From contig NZ_BMUZ01000008.1 of assembly GCF_014650455.1 (NCBI RefSeq), forward strand, positions 310,001 through 374,000: a DNA stretch of 64,000 bases. Direction: 5' to 3'. This document shows positions 51,496 through 60,399 of the stretch, piece by piece (position 1 is the stretch's first letter; every line of letters starts with the position of its first letter). A program made the translations under genes and the position numbers. The notes beneath the pieces were generated by a model, which saw only the letters and a list, made by a program, of their open reading frames with translations, searched no databases and had not been told where the DNA came from. This DNA is from Streptomyces xanthochromogenes (GTDB lineage Bacteria > Actinomycetota > Actinomycetes > Streptomycetales > Streptomycetaceae).

Positions 51496-51963
51496 GTGTT
51501 CACGAGCGTATTGATGATCGAGAAGCCCCTGACCTCCGTCGACGTGGAATTCGTCACCACTCTGCACGGGGACGAGCCGATTTCCTTCGTCGTGCTCATG
51601 CAGCCCAGGGGCGACCAGGACCGGCTCCTTCGCGCGATCGACGACGTGGCCCTCGGCGAGCTCGACGACGCCGTCCACGAGGGCGAGGAGCCGGAGGGCC
51701 CGGCCGCCGAGGGCCCCGCTGAACTGGCCCTCCAGCACTCCCTCCAGTCGCTGCGGAACGCGGGCAGCACGGCGGTCGGGCAAGTGGTCGACGACCACCC
51801 CCTGGACAAGCTGAAGGGCGTCGTCGACGAGGTGGGTGCCGACGAGGTCATCGTTCTGACGGCCCCGCACTACGTGGAGGAGTTCTTCCACCGCGACTGG
51901 GCCTCGCGCGCCCGGCACAAGGTGGGCGTGCCCGTCCTCAAGCTGTTCGCCCACAGCGAGTAG
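51496..51963 (+). CDS. Small Rossmann/universal-stress-like protein
   Basis: A 155-aa soluble protein. Strand-helix alternation (VEFVTTLHGDEPISFVVLMQ, then VVDDHPLDKLKGVVDEVGADEVIVLTAPHYVEEFF) looks like a small Rossmann or universal-stress-protein fold, with an acidic Glu/Gly/Pro insert near residues 65-80. GTG 51496 is taken (MFTSVLMIEKPLTSVDV); ATG 51514 is an alternative. A terminator hairpin with a T-rich tail follows. I do not recognise a specific function. Confidence 0.7.
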   Translation: MFTSVLMIEKPLTSVDVEFVTTLHGDEPISFVVLMQPRGDQDRLLRAIDDVALGELDDAVHEGEEPEGPAAEGPAELALQHSLQSLRNAGSTAVGQVVDDHPLDKLKGVVDEVGADEVIVLTAPHYVEEFFHRDWASRARHKVGVPVLKLFAHSE

Positions 51964-51998
51964 CCCCCGCGGCGCCCACCGGGAGCCGTGTCGCGGCC

Positions 51999-52030
51999 GG
52001 AGCCCCCACAGGAATTAGGGTGGGGGCTCC
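51999..52030 (+). terminator. Terminator before murC
   Basis: An 11-bp stem (GGAGCCCCCAC at 51999-52009 with 52020-52030) followed by TTCT, ending the 51496-51963 transcript. Confidence 0.8.
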
Positions 52031-52061
52031 TTCTGTACGTCGCACCCCGGGAGAGAACCGC

Positions 52062-53456
52062 ATGGCCTCCGCCATTCCCACCGCCATGGAACGGCCGCAC
52101 TTCATCGGCATCGGCGGTGCCGGCATGTCGGGCATCGCGAAGATCCTGGCCCAGCGCGGGGCCGAGGTCGCGGGCAGCGACGCGAAGGAGTCCGCCACCG
52201 CCGAGGCGCTGCGGGCCCTCGGTGCCACCGTGCACATCGGGCACGCGGCCGGCCACCTCGCCGACGACGCCACCTGCGTGGTCGTCTCCAGCGCGATCCG
52301 CGCCGACAACCCCGAACTGACCCGCGCCGCCGAGCTGTCCGTGCCCGTCGTGCACCGCTCGGACGCGCTCGCCTCGCTCATGGGCGGCCTGCGCGCCATC
52401 GCGGTGGCGGGCACGCACGGGAAGACGACCACCACCTCGATGCTGGCCGTCGCCCTGACCGAGCTGGGCCTCGACCCCTCGTACGCGATCGGCGGCGACC
52501 TCGAAGGGCCCGGCACCAACGCCCGGCACGGCGAGGGCGACATCTTCGTGGCCGAGGCCGACGAGAGCGACCGCAGCTTCCAGAAGTACGACCCCGAGGT
52601 CGCCATCGTCCTCAACGTCGAGCTCGACCACCACGCCAACTACGCCTCGATGGACGAGATCTACGACTCCTTCGAGACCTTCGTCGGCAAGGTCCGGCCC
52701 GGCGGCACCCTGGTGATCGCGGCCGACCAGCCCGGCGCGGTCGAGCTCACCCGGCGCGTGCGCGACCTCTCGTCGCTGAACGTCGTCACCTACGGCGAGT
52801 CCGGGACCGCGGACGTACGCGTCCACAAGGTCACCCCGCGCGGCCTCACCTCCGAGGTGACGGTCCTGCTCAACGGCAAGTTCCTGACCTTCACGGTGTC
52901 GGTCCCCGGCCGTCACTACGCCCACAACGCGGTGGCCGCGCTCGCCGCCGGCGTGGCGCTCGGCATCCCCGCGCACAACCTGGCCTCCGCGCTCGGCAAG
53001 TACACCGGCGTCAAGCGCCGCCTCCAGCTCAAGGGCGAGGCCAAGGGCGTCCAGGTCATCGACTCCTACGCGCACCACCCCACCGAGATGACCGCCGACC
53101 TGGAGGCGATGCGGGGCGCCGCGGCCGACGCCCGCCTCCTCGTGGTGTTCCAGCCGCACCTCTTCTCCCGCACCCAGGAGCTCGGCAAGGAGATGGGCCA
53201 GGCCCTCGCCCTCGCCGACCTCTCCGTCGTCCTCGACATCTACCCGGCCCGTGAGGACCCGGTCCCCGGTGTCACCAGCGAGCTGATCATCGACGCGGCC
53301 AGGGCGGCGGGCGCCACGGTCACCGCCGTCCACGACAAGGAGACCGTCCCGGACGTCGTCGCGGGAATGGCGGCCCCCGGTGATCTCGTTCTCACCATGG
53401 GCGCGGGCGACGTGACGGACCTCGGCCCGGCCATCCTGGCCCGCCTGTCGAACTGA
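52062..53456 (+). CDS. murC: UDP-N-acetylmuramate--L-alanine ligase
   Basis: A 464-aa Mur ligase that adds L-alanine to UDP-MurNAc in peptidoglycan precursor synthesis. The N-terminal UDP-binding motif is HFIGIGGAGMSGIAKIL; the ATP loop is AGTHGKTTTTSM (residues 117-128); the Mg-binding EADESDRSF and the central DHHANY block (Asp-His-His) follow. YAHHPTEM lies at the start of the third domain. The protein has the normal length and stands outside the dcw cluster, as is usual in Streptomyces. ATG 52062 lies behind GGGAG; the longer frame overlaps the terminator. Confidence 0.95.
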   Translation: MASAIPTAMERPHFIGIGGAGMSGIAKILAQRGAEVAGSDAKESATAEALRALGATVHIGHAAGHLADDATCVVVSSAIRADNPELTRAAELSVPVVHRSDALASLMGGLRAIAVAGTHGKTTTTSMLAVALTELGLDPSYAIGGDLEGPGTNARHGEGDIFVAEADESDRSFQKYDPEVAIVLNVELDHHANYASMDEIYDSFETFVGKVRPGGTLVIAADQPGAVELTRRVRDLSSLNVVTYGESGTADVRVHKVTPRGLTSEVTVLLNGKFLTFTVSVPGRHYAHNAVAALAAGVALGIPAHNLASALGKYTGVKRRLQLKGEAKGVQVIDSYAHHPTEMTADLEAMRGAAADARLLVVFQPHLFSRTQELGKEMGQALALADLSVVLDIYPAREDPVPGVTSELIIDAARAAGATVTAVHDKETVPDVVAGMAAPGDLVLTMGAGDVTDLGPAILARLSN

Positions 53457-53491
53457 TCCGTCCCGACCCGATCCGACACCGAGGAGCACCC

Positions 53492-53896
53492 ATGGCGTAC
53501 GACGTCGAGAAGCCGGACGAGCAGTGGCGCGCGGAGCTGAACCCCGCCGAGTACCAGGTCCTGCGCCAGGCCGGCACCGAGCCCGCGTTCGTCGGTGAGT
53601 ACACCGACACCACCACCGAGGGCGTGTACGCGTGCCGCGCCTGCGGAGCCGAGCTCTTCACCTCCGGCGAGAAGTTCGAGTCGCACTGCGGCTGGCCGAG
53701 CTTCTTCGACCCGAAGGACTCCGACGCGGTCGAACTCATCGAGGACCGCACCCACGGCATGGTCCGCACCGAGGTCCGCTGCGCCCGCTGCGGTTCCCAC
53801 CTCGGCCATGTCTTCGAGGGCGAGGGCTACCCGACGCCCACGGACCAGCGGTACTGCATCAACAGCATTTCGCTGCGCCTCGCCCACAAGGAGTGA
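53492..53896 (+). CDS. msrB: Peptide-methionine (R)-S-oxide reductase
   Basis: A 134-aa MsrB that repairs R-methionine sulfoxide in oxidised proteins. Zinc ligands are Cys48/Cys51 (CRACG) and Cys97/Cys100 (CARCG). The catalytic cysteine is Cys122 in RYCINSISL, and Cys66 (SHCGWPSF) can serve as recycling cysteine. ATG 53492 follows GAGGAG. It is 35 bp behind murC, so the two are probably co-transcribed; a terminator follows. Confidence 0.95.
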   Translation: MAYDVEKPDEQWRAELNPAEYQVLRQAGTEPAFVGEYTDTTTEGVYACRACGAELFTSGEKFESHCGWPSFFDPKDSDAVELIEDRTHGMVRTEVRCARCGSHLGHVFEGEGYPTPTDQRYCINSISLRLAHKE

Positions 53897-53918
53897 GGCA
53901 CGTGCCGGTGGAATGAGC

Positions 53919-53949
53919 CCTCTGCCGGGTGCCCGGCGTCCGGCAGAGG
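53919..53949 (+). terminator. Terminator of murC-msrB
   Basis: A 10-bp stem (CCTCTGCCGG at 53919-53928 with 53940-53949). The rest of the gene-free stretch 53897-54336 contains no other recognisable element; it must hold the promoter of the AfsR-like gene. Confidence 0.75.
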
Positions 53950-54336
53950 CGATTACCGGTCTGATTCCGCCGTGCATCCGGCCAGTACCGGCGCAGCGGA
54001 CGGCGACCGGTCGGCCGGTGTGCCGATCGTGCGCCGTCGCCGCCCCAGGACCACCCGCCCCGGCGCGTCCGCCGCGCATCCGGCCGGTTCGCGCCGGGTA
54101 CGGCCTGATCGTTTCGAACGGGAGAGCGGGCGCGCGGACCGGAAGCCGGCGCGGAACTCCTTTTCCGACAAGGCTTTCGAGGGGTGTGGGGAATCCTCCG
54201 ACGGCTGCCCGGCGTCTCTTATGCGAAGCTCCAGGATGGCCGATATGCATGCTTGATCTTCGCGGAGCCGCCCGGCCGGGCTCCGCGGGATGGTCAAATG
54301 ACCTTGGGGGACGCCGGGACTGGGGGAATCAGACTT

Positions 54337-57327
54337 GTGCGCAGGATTGTGTTCAGACTGCTCGGCACGTTGGACGTACAGGTGGACGGGGAGCGGATCG
54401 CCCTCGGCAGCGCACGGCAGCGGATCGTCCTGACGACGCTGCTGCTGGCGCCGAACCGGGTGGTCTCCGTGGACGGCCTGATCGAGGCGGTCTGGCAGGG
54501 CAGGGAGCCGACCACCGCGCGCAACCAGATCGCCATCTGCGTCGGGGCGCTCCGCAAGATCTTCAAGGATGCCGCGGGGGCGGACGAGCTCATCGTCACC
54601 TCCTACCCGGGATACATCCTGTCCACCGGTGAACACCGCGTGGACGTCAGGGAGTTCGAGGATCTGGCCAGCCGCGCCCGGGACGCCGCCCGGCGCGGGC
54701 AGGCGGCCGAGGCCGGCACCCTGGTGGAGGAGGCGCTGAGCCTCTGGCGCGGCCGTGCCCTGGAAGGCATCGAGGGCGAGCCCGCCGATTCGGCCGCGGC
54801 CCGCCTGGAGGAACTCCGGCTCGACCTGCGCGAGGAGCGGGCCGGCCTCCAGCTCCAGCTCGGCCGGCACCGGGCGCTGATCGGTGAACTGTCCGCGCTG
54901 GTACGGGAGAACCCGCTCCGCGAGCAGGCACGCGGCTTCCTCATGCTGGCCGAGTACCGTTCGGGACACCGCGCCAAGGCCCTGGAGATCTTCCGGGACG
55001 GGCGCGACATCCTGGTCGACCAGCTCGGCATCGAGCCCGGCCCCGCGCTCCAGGCACTGCACGACCTCGTCCTGCAGGACTCTCCGGACCTGGCGCAGCC
55101 CGCGGCCGACGCCGCGCCCGCGCTGATCACCACCGTGCCCTCCCAACTCCCCGCCAACATCGCGGCGTTCACCGGGCGCATGGACGAACTCGCCGGTCTC
55201 GACCGGATGCTGGACGACAACTACGGCTCGCGCCCGCTGGCCGTCGGTGTCGTCGCCGGGGTCGCCGGGGTCGGCAAGACCGCCCTCGCGGTGCACTGGG
55301 CCAACCAGGTCGCCGCCCGCTTTCCCGACGGCCGGCTCTTCATAGACCTGCGCGGGTACGACGAGAAGGACGACCCCGTCTCGCCCGGCGCCGCCCTCGA
55401 CCGGCTGCTGCGCTCGCTGGGCGTGCCCGGCCCGCAGATCCCGGCCGACGCCACCGACCGGGCCGCCCTCTACCGCAGCGTGCTCGACAACAAGCGGATG
55501 CTGATCCTGCTCGACAACGCCCGCTCCTTCGAGCAGGTGCGCTCCCTGCTGCCCGGCGCCGGCCGCTGCTGCGTGCTCATCACCAGCCGGGACGCCATCG
55601 ACGACCTGACCGGCGACTACGACGTGCTGCGCCTCACCCTGCCCACGCTCGCCCAGGGGGAGGCCACCGCGCTGCTCGCCCAGGTGGCGGGCCCCGACCG
55701 GTTCAACGCCGATCCGGCCGCCGCGGCCCGGCTCAGCGAGCTCTGCGACCGGCTGCCGCTCGCCCTGCGCATCGCGGGGGCCCGGCTCGCCGCCCGCCCC
55801 CACTGGTCGCTGCGCTCCCTGGTCGGGCGCCTCGCCGACGAGCGGCGCCGGCTCGACGAACTCAGCCCCGGACAGGGCGGAGTGCGCGCCGGGCTGTGGC
55901 TCAGCTACCGCGACCTCGACCCGGCCGCGGCCCGCATGTACCGAAGACTCGGCCTGCTCAACGCCCCCGACTTCGCGGCCTGGGTCGGGGCGTCCGTCCT
56001 CGACACCGATCTGTGGGAGGCGGAGGACCTCATCGAGCAGCTCGTGGACGCCCAGCTCCTCGAAGCGGTCTCGGGGCCGCCGGGAAAGCCGGCCCGCTAC
56101 CGCTTCCAGGACCTGCTGCGCCTGTACGCGTGGGAACTCGCGCTCGCCGAGGACGGCGAGGAGGAGCGGACCGAGGCCCTGGACCGGGCGTTCGGCGACT
56201 GGCTCTCGCTCGCCGAGGAGGCGCACCGCCGGGTCGAGGGCCACGGCGGACTCGGCCGCCGGACCGATCGCCCCGCGCTGCCGGAGTCACTGGTGGAGGA
56301 ACTCCTCGACGATCCCATGCAGTGGTTCGAGGCGGAGCGCTCGGCCATGGTCGGGGTCATCGGCCAGGCCGCCCAGTCGCCGAAACCTGCCGTCAGCTGG
56401 CTGCTCACCGCCGCGGCCACCGCCCTGTTCGAGACCCGGCACTGCCTGGAGGACTGGCAGTCCTGCGCCGAACAGTCACTGGCCGCCGCGCGGCGCGGCG
56501 ACGACCGGGCGGGCGAGGCGATGATGCTGCGTTCGCTCGGCTCGCTCCTCATCAACCAACGGCGCTACGAGGCGGCGGAGGAACGCCTGGTCCCCGCACT
56601 GCGGCTGTGCAGGGAGACCGGGGACGAGTCGGGTGGCGCACGGGTGCGCCGGCTGCTCGGGATCTGCGCCCACTTCGAGGGCGAGCTGGACAGCGCCGCC
56701 GAGCACTACGAGGCGGCGATGGAGGTGCTGCTGCGGATCGGGGAGGTCCGCAGCGCGGTGCACTCGATGGGCCTGCTCGCCCAGATCGAGACACAGCGCG
56801 GCAATCTCCCGCGCGCCGTCGAACTGACCGAGCAGGCGGTGGCCAGAAGCCGTGAGGGCGGCTTCTGGCGGGCCGAGGCGCAGAGCCTGTACTGGCTCGC
56901 GGGCACCCTGCTGCGCGACGGCAGGATCAAGGACGCGTGCCGGGCGAGCGGGCAGGTGATCGAGCTGACCCGGGCGGGTGGGGACCGGGTCGGGCAGATG
57001 TACGCCCTGCGTCTGATGGGCGAAACCATGTGGCGGCAGGGCGAGTTGGCCGAGGCTCAGGACGTTCTGGAGCAGGCCATCGGCATCGCGGACGAGCTGT
57101 CCGACGATCTGCTGCGGGGACGGATCGAGATCGATCTCGGCTGTACGGACGCGGTGGCGGGCCGGGCCGGGGCGGCGGACCGGTTCGAGCGGGCCCGCGA
57201 GGCGTTCACGACGGTCGCTGCCAAGACCTGGCAGGAGCGCGCCGACCGGCTGATCGCGCTGGTCGAGTCGGCCGCACCGGGCGTCCCGGTGCCGGCCGGA
57301 CAACTGGCCGGGCTGCTCGACGACTGA
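54337..57327 (+). CDS. AfsR/SARP-family regulator with NB-ARC and TPR domains
   Basis: A 996-aa multidomain regulator. Residues 1-95 are an OmpR-like winged helix (RLLGTLDVQVDGERIALG, then PTTARNQIAICVGALRKIF); about 95-245 the bacterial transcriptional activation domain (BTAD); about 265-540 an NB-ARC STAND ATPase with P-loop GVAGVGKTALAVHW near 308-321 and Walker B MLILLDNA; then a winged-helix and, from about 665, a TPR array (EDWQSCAEQSLAAARRGDDR, RRYEAAEERLVPALRLCRET). The plan equals AfsR. Such proteins activate secondary metabolism when a signal relieves autoinhibition. GTG 54337 is chosen because GGGGGA lies eight nucleotides upstream; 54298 and 54349 are alternatives. It is convergent with a gene for a small secreted peptide. 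Confidence 0.9.
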   Translation: MRRIVFRLLGTLDVQVDGERIALGSARQRIVLTTLLLAPNRVVSVDGLIEAVWQGREPTTARNQIAICVGALRKIFKDAAGADELIVTSYPGYILSTGEHRVDVREFEDLASRARDAARRGQAAEAGTLVEEALSLWRGRALEGIEGEPADSAAARLEELRLDLREERAGLQLQLGRHRALIGELSALVRENPLREQARGFLMLAEYRSGHRAKALEIFRDGRDILVDQLGIEPGPALQALHDLVLQDSPDLAQPAADAAPALITTVPSQLPANIAAFTGRMDELAGLDRMLDDNYGSRPLAVGVVAGVAGVGKTALAVHWANQVAARFPDGRLFIDLRGYDEKDDPVSPGAALDRLLRSLGVPGPQIPADATDRAALYRSVLDNKRMLILLDNARSFEQVRSLLPGAGRCCVLITSRDAIDDLTGDYDVLRLTLPTLAQGEATALLAQVAGPDRFNADPAAAARLSELCDRLPLALRIAGARLAARPHWSLRSLVGRLADERRRLDELSPGQGGVRAGLWLSYRDLDPAAARMYRRLGLLNAPDFAAWVGASVLDTDLWEAEDLIEQLVDAQLLEAVSGPPGKPARYRFQDLLRLYAWELALAEDGEEERTEALDRAFGDWLSLAEEAHRRVEGHGGLGRRTDRPALPESLVEELLDDPMQWFEAERSAMVGVIGQAAQSPKPAVSWLLTAAATALFETRHCLEDWQSCAEQSLAAARRGDDRAGEAMMLRSLGSLLINQRRYEAAEERLVPALRLCRETGDESGGARVRRLLGICAHFEGELDSAAEHYEAAMEVLLRIGEVRSAVHSMGLLAQIETQRGNLPRAVELTEQAVARSREGGFWRAEAQSLYWLAGTLLRDGRIKDACRASGQVIELTRAGGDRVGQMYALRLMGETMWRQGELAEAQDVLEQAIGIADELSDDLLRGRIEIDLGCTDAVAGRAGAADRFERAREAFTTVAAKTWQERADRLIALVESAAPGVPVPAGQLAGLLDD

Positions 57328-57367
57328 GCAACTGGGCCGGTGGTGCCGGGAGTTGGGGAGTAAGGGG

Positions 57368-57556
57368 TCAGTTCCAGGGGTTCTCGCCGGGGGAGACCGT
57401 CGTGGTCGGCGACGGCGAGGGGGCCGGAGCGGTGACGCCGGTGGGGGTGGTGGGCGCGTCGTCCGCATGGGCGATCCCGGTGGCGCCGGCGGTGAGGAGA
57501 CCCGCCGCGAATATGCCGGCCACGATGACGCCCGTCGTGCTGCGGATGAAGCTCAT
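57368..57556 (-). CDS. Small secreted peptide between two SARP regulators
   Basis: A 62-aa precursor. Residues 1-31 are a good signal peptide (basic start MSFIRS, hydrophobic core GVIVAGIFAAGLLTAGATG, cleavage site AHA). The predicted mature part of 31 residues is rich in Pro, Thr and Ser (DDAPTTPTGVTAPAPSPSPT) and ends SPGENPWN. GAGGAG lies seven nucleotides before ATG 57556, which supports real translation. There are no cysteines, so it is not lantibiotic-like. It is convergent with the TPR-bearing regulator (40 bp between stops) and divergent from the second regulator across 208 bp. A signalling peptide is plausible but unproven. Confidence 0.7.
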   Translation of the reverse strand: MSFIRSTTGVIVAGIFAAGLLTAGATGIAHADDAPTTPTGVTAPAPSPSPTTTVSPGENPWN

Positions 57557-57764
57557 CTGAATGCTCCTCGTTTCGTTCGCCGCCGTCTTGGCTGCGATCC
57601 GAGAAGGACGCTAGGGAGCCGTTCTGTTGGCGCCTTATCATTTCGATTTCGTCGTCGGATGAACAGCTCTCCGGGCGATGAAATCGATTCAAAATCGGTG
57701 GGACACAGCGGTTGGACAAGGTGGGCACACAGCCGCCACCACGCCCATCGTTGAACGGGGAACC
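57557..57764. promoter_or_regulatory. Relatively AT-rich divergent promoter region
   Basis: This 208-bp region between the peptide gene and the second SARP gene is much less GC-rich than its surroundings, especially 57635-57700. It contains TTTCGATTTCG at 57641-57651 and AAATCGATT at 57681-57689, partly complementary to each other. It must hold both promoters; no clear SARP heptamer repeats could be assigned by eye. Confidence 0.45.
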
Positions 57765-59654
57765 ATGGACTTCCACCTGCTCGGCCCGGTCGAGGCCAGA
57801 CGCGAGGATCTGCGGATCGCTCTCTCGGGCACGAAGATGCACACGCTCCTCGCGGCCCTGCTGCTCGCGCGGGGCCGTGTGGTGCCCGACTCCCGGCTGA
57901 GCCGGCTGCTCTGGGGCGCCAGTCCGCCCGCGACGATGAGCGCGCAGATCTACACCTACGTCTCGCGGCTGCGCAAGCTCCTGGAGCCCGAGGCGACACT
58001 GGAGCGCCGCTCGCCCGGCTATGCGATCAAGACCGGCGACAGCCTGGTGGACATCGTGGAATACGAGCGTTTCGACCGCCTCGGCCGCCAGGCGCTCCAG
58101 GAGCACCGATATGAGGACGCGGGAAGTCTCCTGCGCAATGCGCTGGAACTCTGGCAGGGCCCGATGTTGGTGAATGTCACGGAATTTCTCGCGGAGGAAG
58201 AAATTCCGCAATGGGAGGAGGGGCGCGCGGCCACACTGGAAAATCGGATGGAAGCCGATCTGGCGCTCGGCAGGCACGGTCAGATCGTCGCCGAACTGAC
58301 CCGTCTGGTGGCGGACTTCCCGCTGCGCGAGCGGATGCGTGCCCAGCTGATGACGGCCCTGTACCGCTGCGGCCGCCAGGCCGACGCCCTGCACGTCTTC
58401 CACGAGGGCCGTACCGTGCTCGCCGAGGAACTGGGCGTCGACCCCGGCACAGGTCTGACGGACACTCACCAGGCCGTGCTGTGTGGGACGTTGGACCTGG
58501 AACCGGTGTCCGGCGAGCGGAGGACCGCGACCCTGGTCGCCGTCCGTGCGGCCGACCCCGAGCCGCCGGCGCCGCGGCCCCACGCCCCCGCGGCCCCGCT
58601 CCGCGCGCCCGCCATGCTGCCGCCCGACACCGCCGGATTCATCGGGCGCACCCGTGAACTCGCCGCCCTGCGCCGCCTGCTCACCCCCGGCGGCCGCTCC
58701 GCGACGCCGCGCCGCTGCCTGATCACCGGCATGGCCGGCATCGGCAAGACCGCGCTGGCGGTGCACGCCGCCCACGAGAACCGCGAGCACTTCCCCGACG
58801 GCCAGCTGTACGCGGACCTGGCCGGGCCGGACGGCGCCGCCAAGGACCCCCGTGACGTACTGGTCCACCTGCTGCGCGCGCTCGGTGAGCAGCCGCCCGG
58901 CGCGGCCCCGTACGACCTCGACGAGCTCGTACGGGTCTATCGCACCAGCACCGCGGGGCGCCGGATCCTGGTCCTGCTCGACAACGCGGTGGACAGCCGC
59001 CGGCTCGCCCCGCTGCTGCCGGCCGGCGCGGAGGCGGCCGCGCTGGTCACCGGCCACGCCCATCTCGCCGTGACCGCGGGACCCGTCACCCTGGCCGTCG
59101 GGCCCCTGAGCCCCGAGGAGTCCCTCGAACTGCTCACCGTCACGGCGGGCAAGGTGCGCACCGTCGCCGAGCCCGGCGCCGCCCGGCTGATCGCCGATCA
59201 CTGCGCGGGCCTGCCGCTCGCGCTGCGCATCGCGGGGGCCAAGCTTGCCGCCCGGCCGCACTGGTCGGTCGCCCGGCTGGCCGGCCGGCTTGCCGAGCCC
59301 GACCTCCGCCTGGGCGAACTCACCTTCGGTGAACTGGAGTTGGCGGACTCGTTGGCGAGCTGGCTGGAGCGCACCGACGAGGGGAGCCGCGAACTGCTCG
59401 CCCGTCTCTCGGTGCTCGGCGAGCGGCCGTTCTCGTCGGCCTCGGCCGCCACCGTGCTCGGCCTTCCCGACCGGCGGGCCGAGGACCTGGTGGAACGGCT
59501 CGCCGAGAGCGCGCTCCTGGAGACCGTCCGCCCGCTCGGCGAGGCCGGCGCCCCCGCCGCCTTCCACTACCGCTTCCACCGGCTCGTGCTGCTGTACGTC
59601 CAGTCCCTGCCCGTGCAGCGTCCCGTACGGGTCGCCCTGGCCCAGGCCGGCTGA
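57765..59654 (+). CDS. Short AfsR/SARP-family regulator with NB-ARC but no TPR domain
   Basis: A 629-aa paralogue-like regulator. The winged helix at 1-90 (FHLLGPVEARREDLRIALSG, then SAQIYTYVSRLRKLLEPEA) is followed by BTAD to about 245, a Pro/Ala linker, and NB-ARC with P-loop GMAGIGKTALAVHAA near 322-336, Walker B RILVLLDNAVDS and GLPLALRIAGAKL. The chain ends soon after a winged-helix segment (FHYRFHRLVLLYVQSLPV) with none of the TPRs of AfsR. ATG 57765 lies behind ACGGGGAA. It is transcribed away from the peptide gene. Without TPRs its sensing must differ from that of the upstream regulator. Confidence 0.9.
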   Translation: MDFHLLGPVEARREDLRIALSGTKMHTLLAALLLARGRVVPDSRLSRLLWGASPPATMSAQIYTYVSRLRKLLEPEATLERRSPGYAIKTGDSLVDIVEYERFDRLGRQALQEHRYEDAGSLLRNALELWQGPMLVNVTEFLAEEEIPQWEEGRAATLENRMEADLALGRHGQIVAELTRLVADFPLRERMRAQLMTALYRCGRQADALHVFHEGRTVLAEELGVDPGTGLTDTHQAVLCGTLDLEPVSGERRTATLVAVRAADPEPPAPRPHAPAAPLRAPAMLPPDTAGFIGRTRELAALRRLLTPGGRSATPRRCLITGMAGIGKTALAVHAAHENREHFPDGQLYADLAGPDGAAKDPRDVLVHLLRALGEQPPGAAPYDLDELVRVYRTSTAGRRILVLLDNAVDSRRLAPLLPAGAEAAALVTGHAHLAVTAGPVTLAVGPLSPEESLELLTVTAGKVRTVAEPGAARLIADHCAGLPLALRIAGAKLAARPHWSVARLAGRLAEPDLRLGELTFGELELADSLASWLERTDEGSRELLARLSVLGERPFSSASAATVLGLPDRRAEDLVERLAESALLETVRPLGEAGAPAAFHYRFHRLVLLYVQSLPVQRPVRVALAQAG

Positions 59655-59668
59655 GCGCCACCAGCTCC

Positions 59669-59695
59669 GAACCCCGGTCCCGGCGGCCGGGGTTC
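59669..59695 (+). terminator. Terminator of the short SARP gene
   Basis: GAACCCCGG (59669-59677) pairs with CCGGGGTTC (59687-59695), 14 nt after the stop. Confidence 0.75.
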
Positions 59696-59790
59696 AGCCC
59701 TGTCCGGGGCCAACCCGTAGGGGTCGGGGGAGGGTTGTTGCCGGGGTCCTTCCCGATGGCCGGGCGGGCCCCGCACGGCACGATCGGGGC

Positions 59791-60399
59791 ATGACCTTCC
59801 CCCGGTACGGCACCGCAGCCACCGCACTCCTCGCCGCCTACGGCGTCGTCCGGCTGTCCGGCGACGCGCAGGGCCCCGGCGCCACATGGACGTCGGGGCA
59901 TCTGCTGCTGCTCGGCTCGCTCGCGCTGTTCCTGCCCGTCGTAGCGGGACTGCGACGGCGGCACCCGCACCCGGCCGCCACCGCGGCGGCGGCCGTCGCC
60001 CACGCGGGCCTTGCCGCCGGGATCGTCCAGGCCGTCATCGACCTCGTGATCGGGTTCCGGGCGGCCGACCGGGCCGGGATGGACGCGCTGTTCCTCGCCG
60101 TCAAGGCGCATCCCGGAGTCACCCCCGCCGTGTACACGGTGGGGCCGCTGCTGTTCTACGTGGGCCTGCTGGCGCTGCTCATGACGGCGGCCATCCGCCG
60201 GCCCGTCAAAAGGGCCGGCGGATGGCTCGCTCCGCTCCTGGTGCTCCTGGGCGCCGCGGCGATGGCGGTGAGTCTGGACCTCCTCGTGGTCAGCGCGGGC
60301 TGCTACTGGCTGGCTTTGACGTCGAGCCCCGGCAAATCTCCAGAACCGTCATGGCGATGGCGGCTCCCGGCCGGCCGAACCGGTCGGCGTACCGCTTGA
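59791..60399 (+). CDS. Small integral membrane protein, overlapping the chorismate mutase gene
   Basis: A 202-aa protein with five or so hydrophobic segments (TAATALLAAYGVVRL, GHLLLLGSLALFLPVVAGL, AAGIVQAVIDLVIGF, VGPLLFYVGLLALLMTAA, LAPLLVLLGAAAMAVSLDLLVV). The final 33 residues are polar (SSPGKSPEPSWRWRLPAG) and lie in a 110-bp tail-to-tail overlap with the chorismate mutase gene. This tail may be non-native, for example after loss of an earlier stop when the neighbouring operon was joined. ATG 59791 is the start. The function is unknown. Confidence 0.7.
   Translation: MTFPRYGTAATALLAAYGVVRLSGDAQGPGATWTSGHLLLLGSLALFLPVVAGLRRRHPHPAATAAAAVAHAGLAAGIVQAVIDLVIGFRAADRAGMDALFLAVKAHPGVTPAVYTVGPLLFYVGLLALLMTAAIRRPVKRAGGWLAPLLVLLGAAAMAVSLDLLVVSAGCYWLALTSSPGKSPEPSWRWRLPAGRTGRRTA

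Noticed and set aside
57635..57700. SARP-type heptamer direct repeats in the divergent promoter region
   Set aside because: GATGAA occurs twice, but the spacing (19 nt) does not fit the usual 11- or 22-nt register.
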